From Rhodospirillales bacterium (lineage in GTDB: Bacteria > Pseudomonadota > Alphaproteobacteria > Micavibrionales > Micavibrionaceae), in the NCBI GenBank assembly GCA_020638395.1, contig JACKIP010000010.1, positions 1 through 57,809 on the forward strand: DNA of 57,809 bases, in the 5' to 3' direction. The position numbers and the translations under genes are program-made. The notes under the pieces are model-generated. The model saw only the letters and a program-made list of their open reading frames with translations. It searched no databases and was not told where the DNA came from. This document shows, one piece after another, positions 16,384-26,031 of the stretch (positions are counted from its first letter, which is position 1; the number at the start of each line of letters is the position of its first letter).

Positions 16384-17890
16384 AGATCATCTCCTTGACA
16401 AGAGCCGGCACAGCCTGATCCAGTGCCGCTCTGGTTTGAGGGGCGATATGAAGCCCCAGCTTCGAGCGCCGCCATAAAATATCTTCCGTGCTCCGCGCCC
16501 ATTCTTCTGCAATCAGGTAGCGAATCTCAGCTTCATAGATGTGATCGCCGTAATGCGTGCCCAGATCCTGCACCGCGTGCGCTTTGGCAAAAATACGTTC
16601 CATCCGGGTTCCATAGGCGCGGGCATAGCGGGTCAGCATGTCAGGATCGGCCCATGAATAGCGCGCTTGCGTCTCCGTCACGAATGCGTCAAACGCCCGG
16701 ACCGGGATATTTCCACCCGGCAATACTGCGCGCGCCGTCCATTTTCCAGTCGAATTAGGAAAATAATCCGATATAGCATCGCAGGCCTGTTCTGCGAGCT
16801 TGCGGAACGTGGTCAGCTTGCCTCCGAATATATTCAGCAGCGGTGGGCCGAACGCGGTTTCCAGATCCAGCCTGTAATCGCGGGTGACCTTCGCCAAAGC
16901 CCCCTCGCCACTATCCAGCAGAGGCCGCACACCGCTATAGTGCCAAATGACCTGCTCCGGTGACGTTTGGGTCTTGAAGCTGCGGTTCACCGCCTCGCAA
17001 AGATAGGTTATTTCCTCCTGCGAGATGTGAGCCTGGCGGGGATCTCCGTCATAGGGAACGTCCGTGGTGCCGATCAGGGTGTAGCGGCCTTCATATGGAA
17101 TAGCAAAAACAATCCGCCCATCCGGTTGTTGCAGAATATAGGCCTGCGCTCCGTCATACAGGCGCGACACGATAATATGACTGCCTTTTGACAGGCGCAT
17201 GGAGAGCGTCTCCGGTCGGGTCAGGCAGTTTTCTTCCAGAAAAGACCGCGCCCACGGACCGGTCGCATTCACCACACACGCCGCCTGTACGTCAGCCGTA
17301 CAGGCCTGCTCCTCCTCCCGAAGTGTCAGGTGCCAGCAATTTTCTTTCTGATCGACCCGCACCGCCTCGCACCGCGTCCGTGTCATAATCTGCGCTCCCT
17401 TTTCCGCGGCATCCTTGGCGCAAAGAACCGCCAGCCGCGCATCTTGCGCCCAGCAATCTGCATAGGAAAATCCCCGAATCAGCGTGTCTTTCAGAGCCGC
17501 TCCGGACGGATGTGCCCGAAATAAAAAGCTTTTTGACGCTGGCAAGGTTTTTCGTGTTCCCAGACGATCATACAGGAACAATCCGATCCGAATCATCCAG
17601 GACGGGCGCAGATGCGGTTCATGCGGAAGAATAAATTCCAAAGGCCAGATGATATGCGGCGCAGAGGCCAGAAGGCGCTCCCGCTCGCTCAGGGCCGCCG
17701 CCACCAGTCCAAAATCATACTGCTCCAGATAGCGCAATCCGCCATGGATCAGTTTGGTGCTGGCCGAAGAGGTTGCCTGCGCCAGATCACCCTGCTCCAC
17801 CAGCAGGACCGATAAGCCCCGCCCGGCGGCATCCCGGGCAATGCCGCATCCGTTGATCCCACCGCCAATAATGACCAAATCATACTTCAC
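16373..17890 (-). CDS. glpD: Glycerol-3-phosphate dehydrogenase (aerobic, FAD)
   Basis: A membrane-associated flavoenzyme that oxidises glycerol-3-phosphate to DHAP and passes electrons to quinone. At the N-terminus is the dinucleotide-binding LVIIGGGINGCGIARDAAGRG and then ATSSASTKLIHGGLRYLE, both diagnostic. The C-terminal domain includes the usual EIRYLIAEEWARSTEDILWRR block. I chose GTG 17890, which places the GxGxxG at the normal distance from the start (505 aa). An in-frame TTG at 17926 would add 12 hydrophobic residues not usual in the family. Neither start has a clear Shine-Dalgarno sequence. Confidence 0.94.
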   Translation of the reverse strand: MKYDLVIIGGGINGCGIARDAAGRGLSVLLVEQGDLAQATSSASTKLIHGGLRYLEQYDFGLVAAALSERERLLASAPHIIWPLEFILPHEPHLRPSWMIRIGLFLYDRLGTRKTLPASKSFLFRAHPSGAALKDTLIRGFSYADCWAQDARLAVLCAKDAAEKGAQIMTRTRCEAVRVDQKENCWHLTLREEEQACTADVQAACVVNATGPWARSFLEENCLTRPETLSMRLSKGSHIIVSRLYDGAQAYILQQPDGRIVFAIPYEGRYTLIGTTDVPYDGDPRQAHISQEEITYLCEAVNRSFKTQTSPEQVIWHYSGVRPLLDSGEGALAKVTRDYRLDLETAFGPPLLNIFGGKLTTFRKLAEQACDAISDYFPNSTGKWTARAVLPGGNIPVRAFDAFVTETQARYSWADPDMLTRYARAYGTRMERIFAKAHAVQDLGTHYGDHIYEAEIRYLIAEEWARSTEDILWRRSKLGLHIAPQTRAALDQAVPALVKEMIYEN

Positions 17891-17991
17891 ACATCGCAGG
17901 ATGGGACAACTGAATATGAAATGCAAGTTAGCAGAAGGATTTTTTAAAACTTCGCTACCTTTTTTTTGAAGAAAACAGTATAACAGAGCTC

Positions 17992-20268
17992 ATGATACAG
18001 AACGCACATAAAAAAATTGATCCCTCTATTTTTCATGAACCTGATGTCACCCCTGAACTGGGTCAGGAATACGGGTTAAGTCCGGAAGAATATCAGAAAA
18101 TCCTCGCTATTCTGGAACGTACACCCACCCACACAGAGCTAGGAATATTTTCCGTTATGTGGTCAGAGCATTGCTCCTACAAAACATCTCGTCTACACCT
18201 CAAAAAACTGCCGACCTCTGCACCATGGGTCATTCAGGGTCCGGGGGAAAATGCCGGGGTCGTTGACATTGGCGATGGGCAGGCCGCGATTTTCAAAATG
18301 GAATCACATAATCACCCCTCCTATATTGAACCCTATCAGGGTGCCGCAACCGGGGTCGGCGGGATCATGCGCGATGTCTTTACCATGGGCGCCCGTCCGG
18401 TTGCCAATCTGAATGCTCTGCGCTTTGGAGAGCCCTCCCATCCGAAAACCCGGCACCTGATCTCCGGCGTCGTGGCGGGCATTGCCGGATACGGCAATTG
18501 CATGGGGGTTCCGACGGTCGGCGGCGAGACCCAGTTCGATAAAAGCTATAACGGTAATATCCTCGTCAATGCGATGACGGTCGGCATTGCCGATCAGGAT
18601 AACATCTTTTACGCACGCGGCGCAGTTCCGGGTCAGCCCGTGGTTTATGTCGGGTCAAAAACCGGACGGGATGGCATTCACGGTGCCACCATGGCTTCCG
18701 CCGAGTTTGACGATGCCGCAGAGGAAAAACGCCCGACCGTACAGGTTGGTGATCCTTTCACGGAAAAGCTGTTGCTGGAAGCCTGTCTGGAGCTGATGCA
18801 AAAAGACGTGATTGTGTCCATTCAGGATATGGGAGCCGCCGGCCTGACCTCCTCTTCGGTTGAAATTGCCGATAAGGGAGCTATCGGCGTGCATCTGGAT
18901 CTCGATCAGGTTCCGCAGCGTGAACCGCTGATGACCCCTTACGAAATCATGCTCTCGGAATCGCAGGAGCGCATGCTGATGATTCTGAAACCCGGACGGG
19001 AAGACGAAGCGCGGGCAATTTTTGAAAAATGGGATCTTGATTTTGCCGTCATCGGCACCACCACCACAGAGCGCACCCTGAAGCTGGATATGTATGGCAA
19101 AACATGGTGCAACATCCCCGTTCCGCCTCTGGTGGATGAGGCCCCGGTTTATGACCGGCCGATGAAAGAATATACGATCCCGCGATGTGCGATGCTGGAT
19201 ACCTTATCGCAAAAGGACTCGTCCCCCGATCGCATCCTCGCAGATCTTAAATCGCTCATGGAATCACCTAACATGGCCTCCAAACGCTGGATCTGGGAAC
19301 AGTATGATTCGCTGGTCATGGGGCAGACCAAAGCCAGCTCCGGCATTGCCCGAACCCAATCCGGGCGGGCGGCGGATGCGGCGATCGTGAAAGTCGATGG
19401 CTCCGAAAAAGCACTGGCGCTGTCTTCTGATTGCAACCCGCACTACTGCTATGCCGATCCATATGAGGGCGGCAAACAGGTTGTGGCAGAAAGCTACCGG
19501 AACCTTTGCGCCACGGGGGCAAAGCCGTTGGCCGTAACCAATAACCTGAATTTCGGCAATCCGGAGCGCCCGGAAATTATGTTCCAGCTGGTCAAATGTC
19601 TGGAAGGCATGACGGAGGCCTGCAAAGCGCTGGATTACCCGGTTGTGTCTGGCAATGTCTCCCTTTACAACGAAACCAATGGCAAAGGCATTCTGCCCAC
19701 GCCCGTGATCGGTGGGGTCGGCCTGATTGCAGATATACGTTACTCGATGGATATGGCCTTCAAGAACGACGGAGAGACCCTCTTCCTGATCGGTGCAGAT
19801 GCAGAAGAAGATACCGGGCATCTGGGGCAATCCTTATACCTTCGCGAGCTTTACCACCTGCGGGAACAGGAGGCTGGCCTGCCCCCTTCCGTCAACCTGC
19901 AACAGGAAAGACTCCATGGCAATATCATCCGCGAACTCATTGAAGATAATATGATTTCATCCTGTCACGATGTGTCTGACGGCGGGATTTTGTGCGCTCT
20001 GGCAGAAATGGCGCTGGCGGGTGAGACTGGCTGCACCGTGTCAGTGCACCGCTCTGCGCCATTCTGGTTTGGAGAAGATCAGGCAAGATACCTCATAACG
20101 ACCAATAAACCACTGAAAATAAAAGAAAAAATGTTAAAGGACAATATTCCTTTTGTCGAATTAGGGCACACTGGAGGTCAAAGCCTCAACCTGCCCCATT
20201 GTGCGCCACTTTCTTTGATCGACTTGCGGTCATGGCATGAAGGATGGCTAAAGGCCTATATGGAATAA
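17992..20268 (+). CDS. purL: Phosphoribosylformylglycinamidine synthase subunit PurL
   Basis: Catalyses the fourth step of purine synthesis, FGAR to FGAM, using ammonia delivered by PurQ with help from PurS. The 758-aa small-type PurL shows FSVMWSEHCSYKTSR, MESHNHPSYIEPYQGAATG with the catalytic His, and the repeated half with SGIARTQ and DVSDGG. The length is normal. purS and purQ are not adjacent, which is a little unusual for alphaproteobacteria. A BolA-family gene follows 36 bases downstream, as is common in the class. Confidence 0.97.
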   Translation: MIQNAHKKIDPSIFHEPDVTPELGQEYGLSPEEYQKILAILERTPTHTELGIFSVMWSEHCSYKTSRLHLKKLPTSAPWVIQGPGENAGVVDIGDGQAAIFKMESHNHPSYIEPYQGAATGVGGIMRDVFTMGARPVANLNALRFGEPSHPKTRHLISGVVAGIAGYGNCMGVPTVGGETQFDKSYNGNILVNAMTVGIADQDNIFYARGAVPGQPVVYVGSKTGRDGIHGATMASAEFDDAAEEKRPTVQVGDPFTEKLLLEACLELMQKDVIVSIQDMGAAGLTSSSVEIADKGAIGVHLDLDQVPQREPLMTPYEIMLSESQERMLMILKPGREDEARAIFEKWDLDFAVIGTTTTERTLKLDMYGKTWCNIPVPPLVDEAPVYDRPMKEYTIPRCAMLDTLSQKDSSPDRILADLKSLMESPNMASKRWIWEQYDSLVMGQTKASSGIARTQSGRAADAAIVKVDGSEKALALSSDCNPHYCYADPYEGGKQVVAESYRNLCATGAKPLAVTNNLNFGNPERPEIMFQLVKCLEGMTEACKALDYPVVSGNVSLYNETNGKGILPTPVIGGVGLIADIRYSMDMAFKNDGETLFLIGADAEEDTGHLGQSLYLRELYHLREQEAGLPPSVNLQQERLHGNIIRELIEDNMISSCHDVSDGGILCALAEMALAGETGCTVSVHRSAPFWFGEDQARYLITTNKPLKIKEKMLKDNIPFVELGHTGGQSLNLPHCAPLSLIDLRSWHEGWLKAYME

Positions 20269-20304
20269 TATCTTCAGAATCGAACCCCCAAGGACACCCA
20301 TAAC

Positions 20305-20550
20305 ATGCCAATTCAACAAGCCGACCTTGAAGCCCTGATTAAAGACGCATTTCCGGATGCGCTTGTCGAAATTCAGGATCTGGCCGGAGATGGAGACCAT
20401 TACGCCGCGCATATCACGTCTCAGGCCTTCGCCGGACTTTCCCGCGTGAAACAGCACCAGCTTGTGTACAATGCCCTGAAAGGCAAAATGGGCGGAGAAT
20501 TGCACGCCCTAGCGCTCCAGACTGATATTCCCGCTGAAAATCCTGTGTAA
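20305..20550 (+). CDS. BolA/IbaG-family protein
   Basis: An 81-aa single BolA domain. It has the class II features: IKDAFPDALVEIQDLAGDGDHYAAHITSQ, with the GDGDHY loop whose His can join a [2Fe-2S] ligand set, and FAGLSRVKQHQLVYNAL, the BolA helix. Such proteins partner monothiol glutaredoxins in Fe-S trafficking. In many alphaproteobacteria a glutaredoxin (grxD) follows directly; none is present here. Confidence 0.93.
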   Translation: MPIQQADLEALIKDAFPDALVEIQDLAGDGDHYAAHITSQAFAGLSRVKQHQLVYNALKGKMGGELHALALQTDIPAENPV

Positions 20551-20589
20551 CGTCAAATCGTCTCCGTTGAGATCCAGAATAAAATTGCG

Positions 20590-20628
20590 TTCAGGTTGGC
20601 TTCAGGTTCCGGGTACATCCTGAATAAT
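20590..20628 (+). promoter_or_regulatory. Tandem TTCAGGTT direct repeats before a promoter -10
   Basis: TTCAGGTT occurs at 20590-20597 and 20601-20608, exactly 11 bases apart, the spacing used by OmpR/PhoB/PmrA-type response regulators. An AATAAT -10-like element (20623-20628) lies 14 bases on, and no good -35 exists, which fits an activator-dependent promoter. Confidence 0.5.
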
Positions 20629-20659
20629 AGATAGAAACTCATAGAGAAAGGATCTCAAC

Positions 20660-20824
20660 ATGTCAGTTTCTTCAATATCAATGCCACCGACCATTCTCTC
20701 GCCCACGATACAGAGGACGCCAGAGACGCAGGTTCAAGCTCCTGTGGATGCCGATGGCGATCATGACGGAAGCACGGCGGGTGAGGTTGAAAGCTCCAGC
20801 CACCGTGTGGACATCAAAGCATAA
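20660..20824 (+). CDS. Small protein of 54 aa, unknown
   Basis: Begins with ATG preceded by AGAAAGGA at good spacing. The product is hydrophilic and starts MSVSSISMPPT. It has an acidic Gly/Asp/His stretch, DADGDHDGSTAGE, which resembles a metal-binding loop, and ends HRVDIKA. It lies between a response-regulator-type site and the DUF347 membrane gene and is probably co-transcribed with it. Not assigned to a family with confidence. Confidence 0.6.
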   Translation: MSVSSISMPPTILSPTIQRTPETQVQAPVDADGDHDGSTAGEVESSSHRVDIKA

Positions 20825-20912
20825 CTATCCTGTTTTGCTTCATGTGGGCGGCTTCCTGCTTGACTGCTGGAGGCCGCTCACGAATTAACGACATTTTACT
20901 CGAAGGCTCCAT

Positions 20913-21650
20913 ATGACGACACATAATAAAATTGCCCAGATCACGATTTATTTCTGGATTCTGAAGATTATGGCCACCACGCTTGGTGAAACAACGGGAG
21001 ACATGCTCTCAATGACGCTCAACATGGGCTATGTTGCCGGATTTGGTTTAACGGGCCTTATTCTGCTGATCCTGCTGTTTTTTCAGATCAAAGCACACAA
21101 GTTTCATTCTCTGTTATTTTGGGCGAGCATTATCGGCACCACAACTGTCGGCACGGAAATATCGGATATGATGGATCGCACATTTGGTCTTGGCTATCTG
21201 TGGGGATCAGCTGTTCTGGTGATATGCCTGCTGGCAAGCCTTGGCATCTGGTATCTTAAAGAAAAAAGTTTGCGCGTGTATCCCATCACACATAAATGGC
21301 CGGAAGTAATGTTCTGGATCGCCGTCCTGTTTTCCAACAGCCTGGGTACAGCGTTCGGAGATTATCTGACGGATAATATGGAGCTCAGCTATCTAATGGG
21401 AGCATTTGTCACGTCCGGTGTCATTGGGATTGTCATGCTGTTACATTATACAACAAAAATTAGTGATGTGCTTTTGTTCTGGGCTGCATTCATCTTTACC
21501 CGTCCTTTCGGTGCCACCTTCGGCGATTTTCTGACCAAACCCTTGGAAAAGGGAGGACTCAATCTTGATACGATTGGATCGTCTGCGGTAATCCTGATTC
21601 TGTTTTCCATTGTTTTGTACATTTCTCACAGGAAACATTACGTCGATTAG
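20913..21650 (+). CDS. DUF347 (COG4705) four-repeat membrane protein
   Basis: A 245-aa integral membrane protein made of four similar units of about 55 residues. Each unit has a short conserved acidic stretch: TLGETTGDML (about 22-31), TVGTEISDMMDR (about 82-93), SLGTAFGDYLTD (about 143-154) and PFGATFGDFLTK (about 200-211). This repeat pattern is characteristic of DUF347. The repeated Gly-Asp/Glu positions within the membrane suggest a cation path, but the function of the family is not established to my knowledge. The stop codon TAG is the first TAG of a MITE-like repeat. A near-CtrA motif (TTAA-N7-TTAC, 20885-20899) precedes the start but is imperfect. Confidence 0.85.
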   Translation: MTTHNKIAQITIYFWILKIMATTLGETTGDMLSMTLNMGYVAGFGLTGLILLILLFFQIKAHKFHSLLFWASIIGTTTVGTEISDMMDRTFGLGYLWGSAVLVICLLASLGIWYLKEKSLRVYPITHKWPEVMFWIAVLFSNSLGTAFGDYLTDNMELSYLMGAFVTSGVIGIVMLLHYTTKISDVLLFWAAFIFTRPFGATFGDFLTKPLEKGGLNLDTIGSSAVILILFSIVLYISHRKHYVD

Positions 21651-21709
21651 AGCAAAGAGCGTTTAGGTTGAGAATCAGGCGCAATTCAAGCAAAACGATC
21701 ATATCTCTA
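21648..21709 (+). repeat. MITE-like element, family A, internally deleted copy
   Basis: Starts TAGAGCAAAGAGCGTTTAG and ends in CTCTA, with TA at both borders. Compared with the 73-bp copy at 36148 it lacks about 11 internal bases. The left TAG is the stop of the DUF347 gene. Confidence 0.8.
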
Positions 21710-21740
21710 TAAAAAACCCCGCAATATGCGGGGTTTTTTA
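21710..21740. terminator. Bidirectional terminator between DUF347 and rpoC
   Basis: A perfect AAAAAACCCCGC / GCGGGGTTTTTT hairpin with loop AATAT. It can stop transcription from both sides of two convergent units. Confidence 0.9.
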
Positions 21741-21747
21741 TGTTCTT

Positions 21748-21797
21748 TAGCGCAGCGACGCAACGCAATTCAAGCAAAACGATCAAAGCTCGCTCTA
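21748..21797 (-). repeat. MITE-like element, family A, truncated copy at the rpoC stop
   Basis: Has the right-hand half of the family (AAACGATCAAAGCTC) and ends in CTCTA. The TAG of that border on the minus strand is the rpoC stop codon. Confidence 0.7.
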
Positions 21798-24700
21798 GCC
21801 ATTCGCGGCTTCGCGCTGGTCTTCCAAAGCGTCCTGAAGCGCGGAGTCTTCGTCAACGCCCAGAGCCACGGCTTGCTGATAAGAGGCCATTGCCAATGTA
21901 TCCCGCTCTGCCGCCAGCTTGCGAACACGGTTCATATACGCACCGGTTCCGGCCGGGATCAGACGCCCCACGATCACGTTTTCTTTCAGACCCAACAGCT
22001 TGTCAACCTTGCCCTGTGTGGCGGCTTCGGTCAGCACGCGTGTTGTTTCCTGGAACGATGCCGCAGAAATAAAGGAGCGGGTTTGCAGAGACGCTTTGGT
22101 GATCCCTTGCAGGATCGGTTTGCCCATCGCCGGCTGCTTGCCATCTTCGATATATTTGCGGTTGGTTCTTTCATATTCTTCCCGGTCAACCTGTTCACCG
22201 ATCAGGAATGTCGTGTCACCGACTTCATGAATTTCAATTTTCTGCATCATCTGGCGGATCACCACTTCGATGTGCTTGTCATTGATTTTCACCCCTTGCA
22301 GGCGATAAACATCCTGAATTTCATTGACGAGGTACTCTGCCAGAGCTTCGACCCCCATCACATCCAGAATATCATGCGGCACCAGTGCCCCGTCAAGAAG
22401 TGGGTCACCTTTGCGCACGAAATCCCCTTCCTGCACGGCCAGATGACGGCCCTTCGGAATCAGATATTCACGGCTTTCTTCAGACTTATCGACCGGGTTC
22501 ACCACAATCCGGCGTTTGGACTTATAGTCCTTGCCGAATTCAACGTATCCGTCAATCTCGGAAATAACCGCATAGTCCTTCGGAATACGGGCTTCGAACA
22601 GCTCGGCCACGCGTGGCAGACCCCCGGTAATATCGCGGGTTTTCGATGTCTCACGCGGAATACGGGCGATAATATCCCCGGCCTTGACTTCCTGCCCGCT
22701 TTCAATAGACAGAATGGAATCGACGGACAGGTAATAGTTCGCCGGCAGCCCATTCGGCAGGTTAATGACATTGCCTTTTGCATCCAGAATAGACACACGA
22801 GGCTTCAGATCACTACCCTTCGGCTGGGATTTCCAGTCAATAATGACTTTTGAGGAAATACCGGTTGCTTCATCGGTCTTGTCAGAGATCGAAACGCCTT
22901 CCACCAGATCGAAGTAGTGCGCCACCCCGTCTTTTTCGGTGATGATCGGCACAGTGTACGGATCCCATTCCGCGATCTTGTCCCCGGCTTTGACTTTGGC
23001 TTTGTCTTTCACCAGAAGTTTTGCCCCGTAAGGCACGCGGTGCGAGACTTTTTCATTGCCTTTGTCATCCAGAATCGCCACTTCCATGTTACGACCCATG
23101 ACGATATGGACGCCTTCAGAGTTGGTCACGGTGTTCTCATGGCGGATTTCGATTTTCCCTGCAATGCTGGTTTCGACAGAGGAACGCTCTGCCCCCCGTT
23201 GCGCCGCGCCCCCAATGTGGAACGTCCGCATGGTCAGCTGTGTTCCCGGCTCACCGATGGACTGAGCAGCCATAACACCGACCGCCTCGCCCATATTAAC
23301 CATTTCACCGCGGGCCAGATCGCGTCCGTAACAGGTGGCACAAACGCCCCCGGTTTTGGACTCGCACGTCAGACCGGAGCGCACCAGAATTGAGTCAATG
23401 CCAGCCGTTTCAATCGCTTCTGCCAGTTCTTCCGTGATTTCCTGCCCTCCCCGGACGATCACCTCGCCGGATAGAGGATCGCTGATATCATAGACCGGGC
23501 AACGACCCAGCACACGCTCACCGATTCCAACAACCACGTCCGCACCATTCATGACCGGACCAAGCGTAATGCCTTTTTCCGTGCCACAATCATGCTCCAG
23601 AATAACCGCATCCTGCGATACGTCCACCAGACGACGGGTCAGATATCCGGAGTTCGCCGTTTTCAGCGCCGTATCCGCCAGACCTTTCCGCGCTCCGTGT
23701 GTGGAGTTAAAGTATTCCAGAACGGTCAGACCTTCCTTGAAGTTGGAAATAATCGGCGTTTCAATGATTTCGCCCGACGGCTTCGCCATCAGTCCCCGCA
23801 TTCCCGCAAGCTGGCGGATCTGCGCTGCAGACCCCCGCGCCCCGGAATGGGCCATCATGTAAACCGCGTTCATGTTACCATCATCATAGGAATTGATTTT
23901 TCCCATCATTGCTTCGGCAACTTCATCCGTACAACGCGACCAGATATCGATCACCTTGTTGTATTTTTCTCCACGGGTAATCAGACCGTCCATATACTGC
24001 TGTTCGAATTCCTTGACCTTGGCCTTGGCTTCGTCCACCAGCTTTTGCTTTTCTTCCGGAATAATCAGATCGTCTTTTCCGAAAGAAATTCCAGCGATAC
24101 AAGCCCATTTAAAGCCCAGCTTCATCATCTGGTCAGCAAAGATCACTGTGTCTTTCTGGCCGCAATGGCGGTACACCAGATCAATCAGGCTGGAAATTTC
24201 TTTCTTGGTCAGGACCCGGTTCAGTGTGTCAAACGGCACATTAATGTTCCGTGGCAGAACTTCGGACAGAATCATCCGTCCCGGCGTTGAGTCAACGATC
24301 TGGGTCACTTCCTCACCATTTTCATCTACCGTATGATAGCGGCATTTGATTTTGGCATGGATGTCAAGATGCCCTTCGGTCAGAGCATGCTGGATTTCTC
24401 CGGGGCCGCGGAAGATCATGCCTTCACCCTTACGTCCGTCCAGAGCAATCGACAGGTAGTACAGCCCCAGAACGATATCCTGTGACGGCACGATAATCGG
24501 TTTTCCGTTCGCCGGAGACAGAATATTGTTGGTGGACATCATCAGGCAGCGGGCTTCCAGCTGCGCCTCGATGGACAGAGGCACGTGAACCGCCATCTGG
24601 TCACCGTCAAAGTCCGCATTAAACGCGGTACAAACCAGCGGGTGGAGCTGGATCGCTTTTCCTTCGATCAGGGTCGGCTCAAACGCCTGAATCCCCAGAC

Positions 24701-25994
24701 GGTGCAACGTCGGCGCACGGTTCAGCATGACCGGATGTTCGCGGATGACTTCTTCGAGGATATCCCAAACCTCCGGACGCTCTTTTTCCACCATTTTCTT
24801 GGCAGCCTTGACTGTTGTGGCCATGCCGTAAAGTTCCAGTTTGTGGTAAATGAACGGCTTGAACAGCTCCAGCGCCATTTTCTTCGGCAGGCCACACTGG
24901 TGCAGTTTCAGCTCTGGTCCAACCACGATCACGGAACGACCGGAATAGTCCACGCGTTTTCCCAGCAGGTTCTGACGGAAACGCCCCTGTTTCCCTTTCA
25001 GCATATCAGACAGAGATTTCAGCGGGCGTTTGTTAGTGCCGGTAATCACGCGACCGCGACGACCGTTATCGAACAGGGCATCAACAGACTCCTGTAACAT
25101 CCGCTTTTCGTTCCGGACAATAATATCCGGTGCGCGCAGTTCAATCAGGCGTTTCAGACGGTTGTTCCGGTTAATCACCCGGCGGTACAGATCGTTCAGA
25201 TCAGACGTTGCAAAACGCCCGCCATCCAGAGGCACCAGAGGACGCAGTTCCGGCGGAATGACCGGAATTGTCTTCATAATCATCCACTCCGGACGGGTTC
25301 CGGAAGAAATAAACGCTTCCAGAAGCTTCATGCGCTTCACCAGTTTTTTACGCTTGGCTTCAGATTTGGTTTCCTGCAGATCTTCTTCAACCTTGACCAG
25401 CTCTTCTTCCAAATTCATATCGGACAGAATGCGTTGCAGCGCTTCTGCGCCGATCATCGCTTCAAACGCTTCGTCTCCGTATTCGTCCTGTGCGTTCAGA
25501 TATTCCTCTTCGGACAGAATTTGGAACGGCTTAAGCGGAGTCATGCCCGGCTCAATCACGATAAAGGCTTCAAAGTACAGAACACGCTCCAGATCTTTCA
25601 GCGTGATATCCAGCATCAACCCGATGCGGCTAGGCAAAGATTTCAGGAACCAGATATGGGCAACCGGTGAAGCAAGGTCAATGTGCCCCATACGCTCGCG
25701 GCGAACCTTGGTCAGAGTGACTTCCACGCCACACTTTTCACAAATGATCCCTTTGTATTTCATACGCTTATATTTACCGCACAGGCATTCATAGTCCTTG
25801 ATCGGACCAAAAATCCGCGCACAGAACAACCCGTCCCGCTCCGGTTTAAACGTCCGGTAGTTAATGGTTTCCGGCTTTTTGACCTCGCCAAAGGACCAGC
25901 TGGCGATCTGATCCGGCGACGCAATCGCAATCCGGATGGAATCAAAGCTTTGCGGTCCTTGTGGTTGACCAAAGAGGTTCATTAGTTCGTTCAT
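21795..25994 (-). CDS. rpoC: DNA-directed RNA polymerase subunit beta'
   Basis: Catalytic largest subunit of RNA polymerase. The 1399-aa protein has the zinc-binding CLCGKYKRMKYKGIICEKCG near residue 65, the absolutely conserved active-site NADFDGDQMAVH that binds Mg2+, the bridge-helix and trigger-loop regions, and the second zinc cluster CESKTGGVCATCYG. I chose ATG 25994 (product begins MNELMNLFGQ), the usual start, with an AGAGAGA purine run before it; an in-frame ATG 14 codons upstream exists. Between it and rpoB lies an unusual GIY-YIG insertion. Its stop codon comes from a MITE-like repeat. Confidence 0.98.
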   Translation of the reverse strand: MNELMNLFGQPQGPQSFDSIRIAIASPDQIASWSFGEVKKPETINYRTFKPERDGLFCARIFGPIKDYECLCGKYKRMKYKGIICEKCGVEVTLTKVRRERMGHIDLASPVAHIWFLKSLPSRIGLMLDITLKDLERVLYFEAFIVIEPGMTPLKPFQILSEEEYLNAQDEYGDEAFEAMIGAEALQRILSDMNLEEELVKVEEDLQETKSEAKRKKLVKRMKLLEAFISSGTRPEWMIMKTIPVIPPELRPLVPLDGGRFATSDLNDLYRRVINRNNRLKRLIELRAPDIIVRNEKRMLQESVDALFDNGRRGRVITGTNKRPLKSLSDMLKGKQGRFRQNLLGKRVDYSGRSVIVVGPELKLHQCGLPKKMALELFKPFIYHKLELYGMATTVKAAKKMVEKERPEVWDILEEVIREHPVMLNRAPTLHRLGIQAFEPTLIEGKAIQLHPLVCTAFNADFDGDQMAVHVPLSIEAQLEARCLMMSTNNILSPANGKPIIVPSQDIVLGLYYLSIALDGRKGEGMIFRGPGEIQHALTEGHLDIHAKIKCRYHTVDENGEEVTQIVDSTPGRMILSEVLPRNINVPFDTLNRVLTKKEISSLIDLVYRHCGQKDTVIFADQMMKLGFKWACIAGISFGKDDLIIPEEKQKLVDEAKAKVKEFEQQYMDGLITRGEKYNKVIDIWSRCTDEVAEAMMGKINSYDDGNMNAVYMMAHSGARGSAAQIRQLAGMRGLMAKPSGEIIETPIISNFKEGLTVLEYFNSTHGARKGLADTALKTANSGYLTRRLVDVSQDAVILEHDCGTEKGITLGPVMNGADVVVGIGERVLGRCPVYDISDPLSGEVIVRGGQEITEELAEAIETAGIDSILVRSGLTCESKTGGVCATCYGRDLARGEMVNMGEAVGVMAAQSIGEPGTQLTMRTFHIGGAAQRGAERSSVETSIAGKIEIRHENTVTNSEGVHIVMGRNMEVAILDDKGNEKVSHRVPYGAKLLVKDKAKVKAGDKIAEWDPYTVPIITEKDGVAHYFDLVEGVSISDKTDEATGISSKVIIDWKSQPKGSDLKPRVSILDAKGNVINLPNGLPANYYLSVDSILSIESGQEVKAGDIIARIPRETSKTRDITGGLPRVAELFEARIPKDYAVISEIDGYVEFGKDYKSKRRIVVNPVDKSEESREYLIPKGRHLAVQEGDFVRKGDPLLDGALVPHDILDVMGVEALAEYLVNEIQDVYRLQGVKINDKHIEVVIRQMMQKIEIHEVGDTTFLIGEQVDREEYERTNRKYIEDGKQPAMGKPILQGITKASLQTRSFISAASFQETTRVLTEAATQGKVDKLLGLKENVIVGRLIPAGTGAYMNRVRKLAAERDTLAMASYQQAVALGVDEDSALQDALEDQREAANG

Positions 25995-26031
25995 GGCGGT
26001 TCTCTCTCTTTCCTTAATAGTCTTTCTCAAT

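Noticed and set aside
20885..20899. CtrA box before the DUF347 gene
   Set aside because: The second half is TTAC, not TTAA, and no -10 is placed well; left as a remark only.
21726..22853. Long plus-strand reading frame of about 375 codons opposite rpoC
   Set aside because: It is a frame shadow of the minus-strand rpoC gene; composition is dominated by Phe, His and Arg as expected from antisense codons, with no Shine-Dalgarno or family match.
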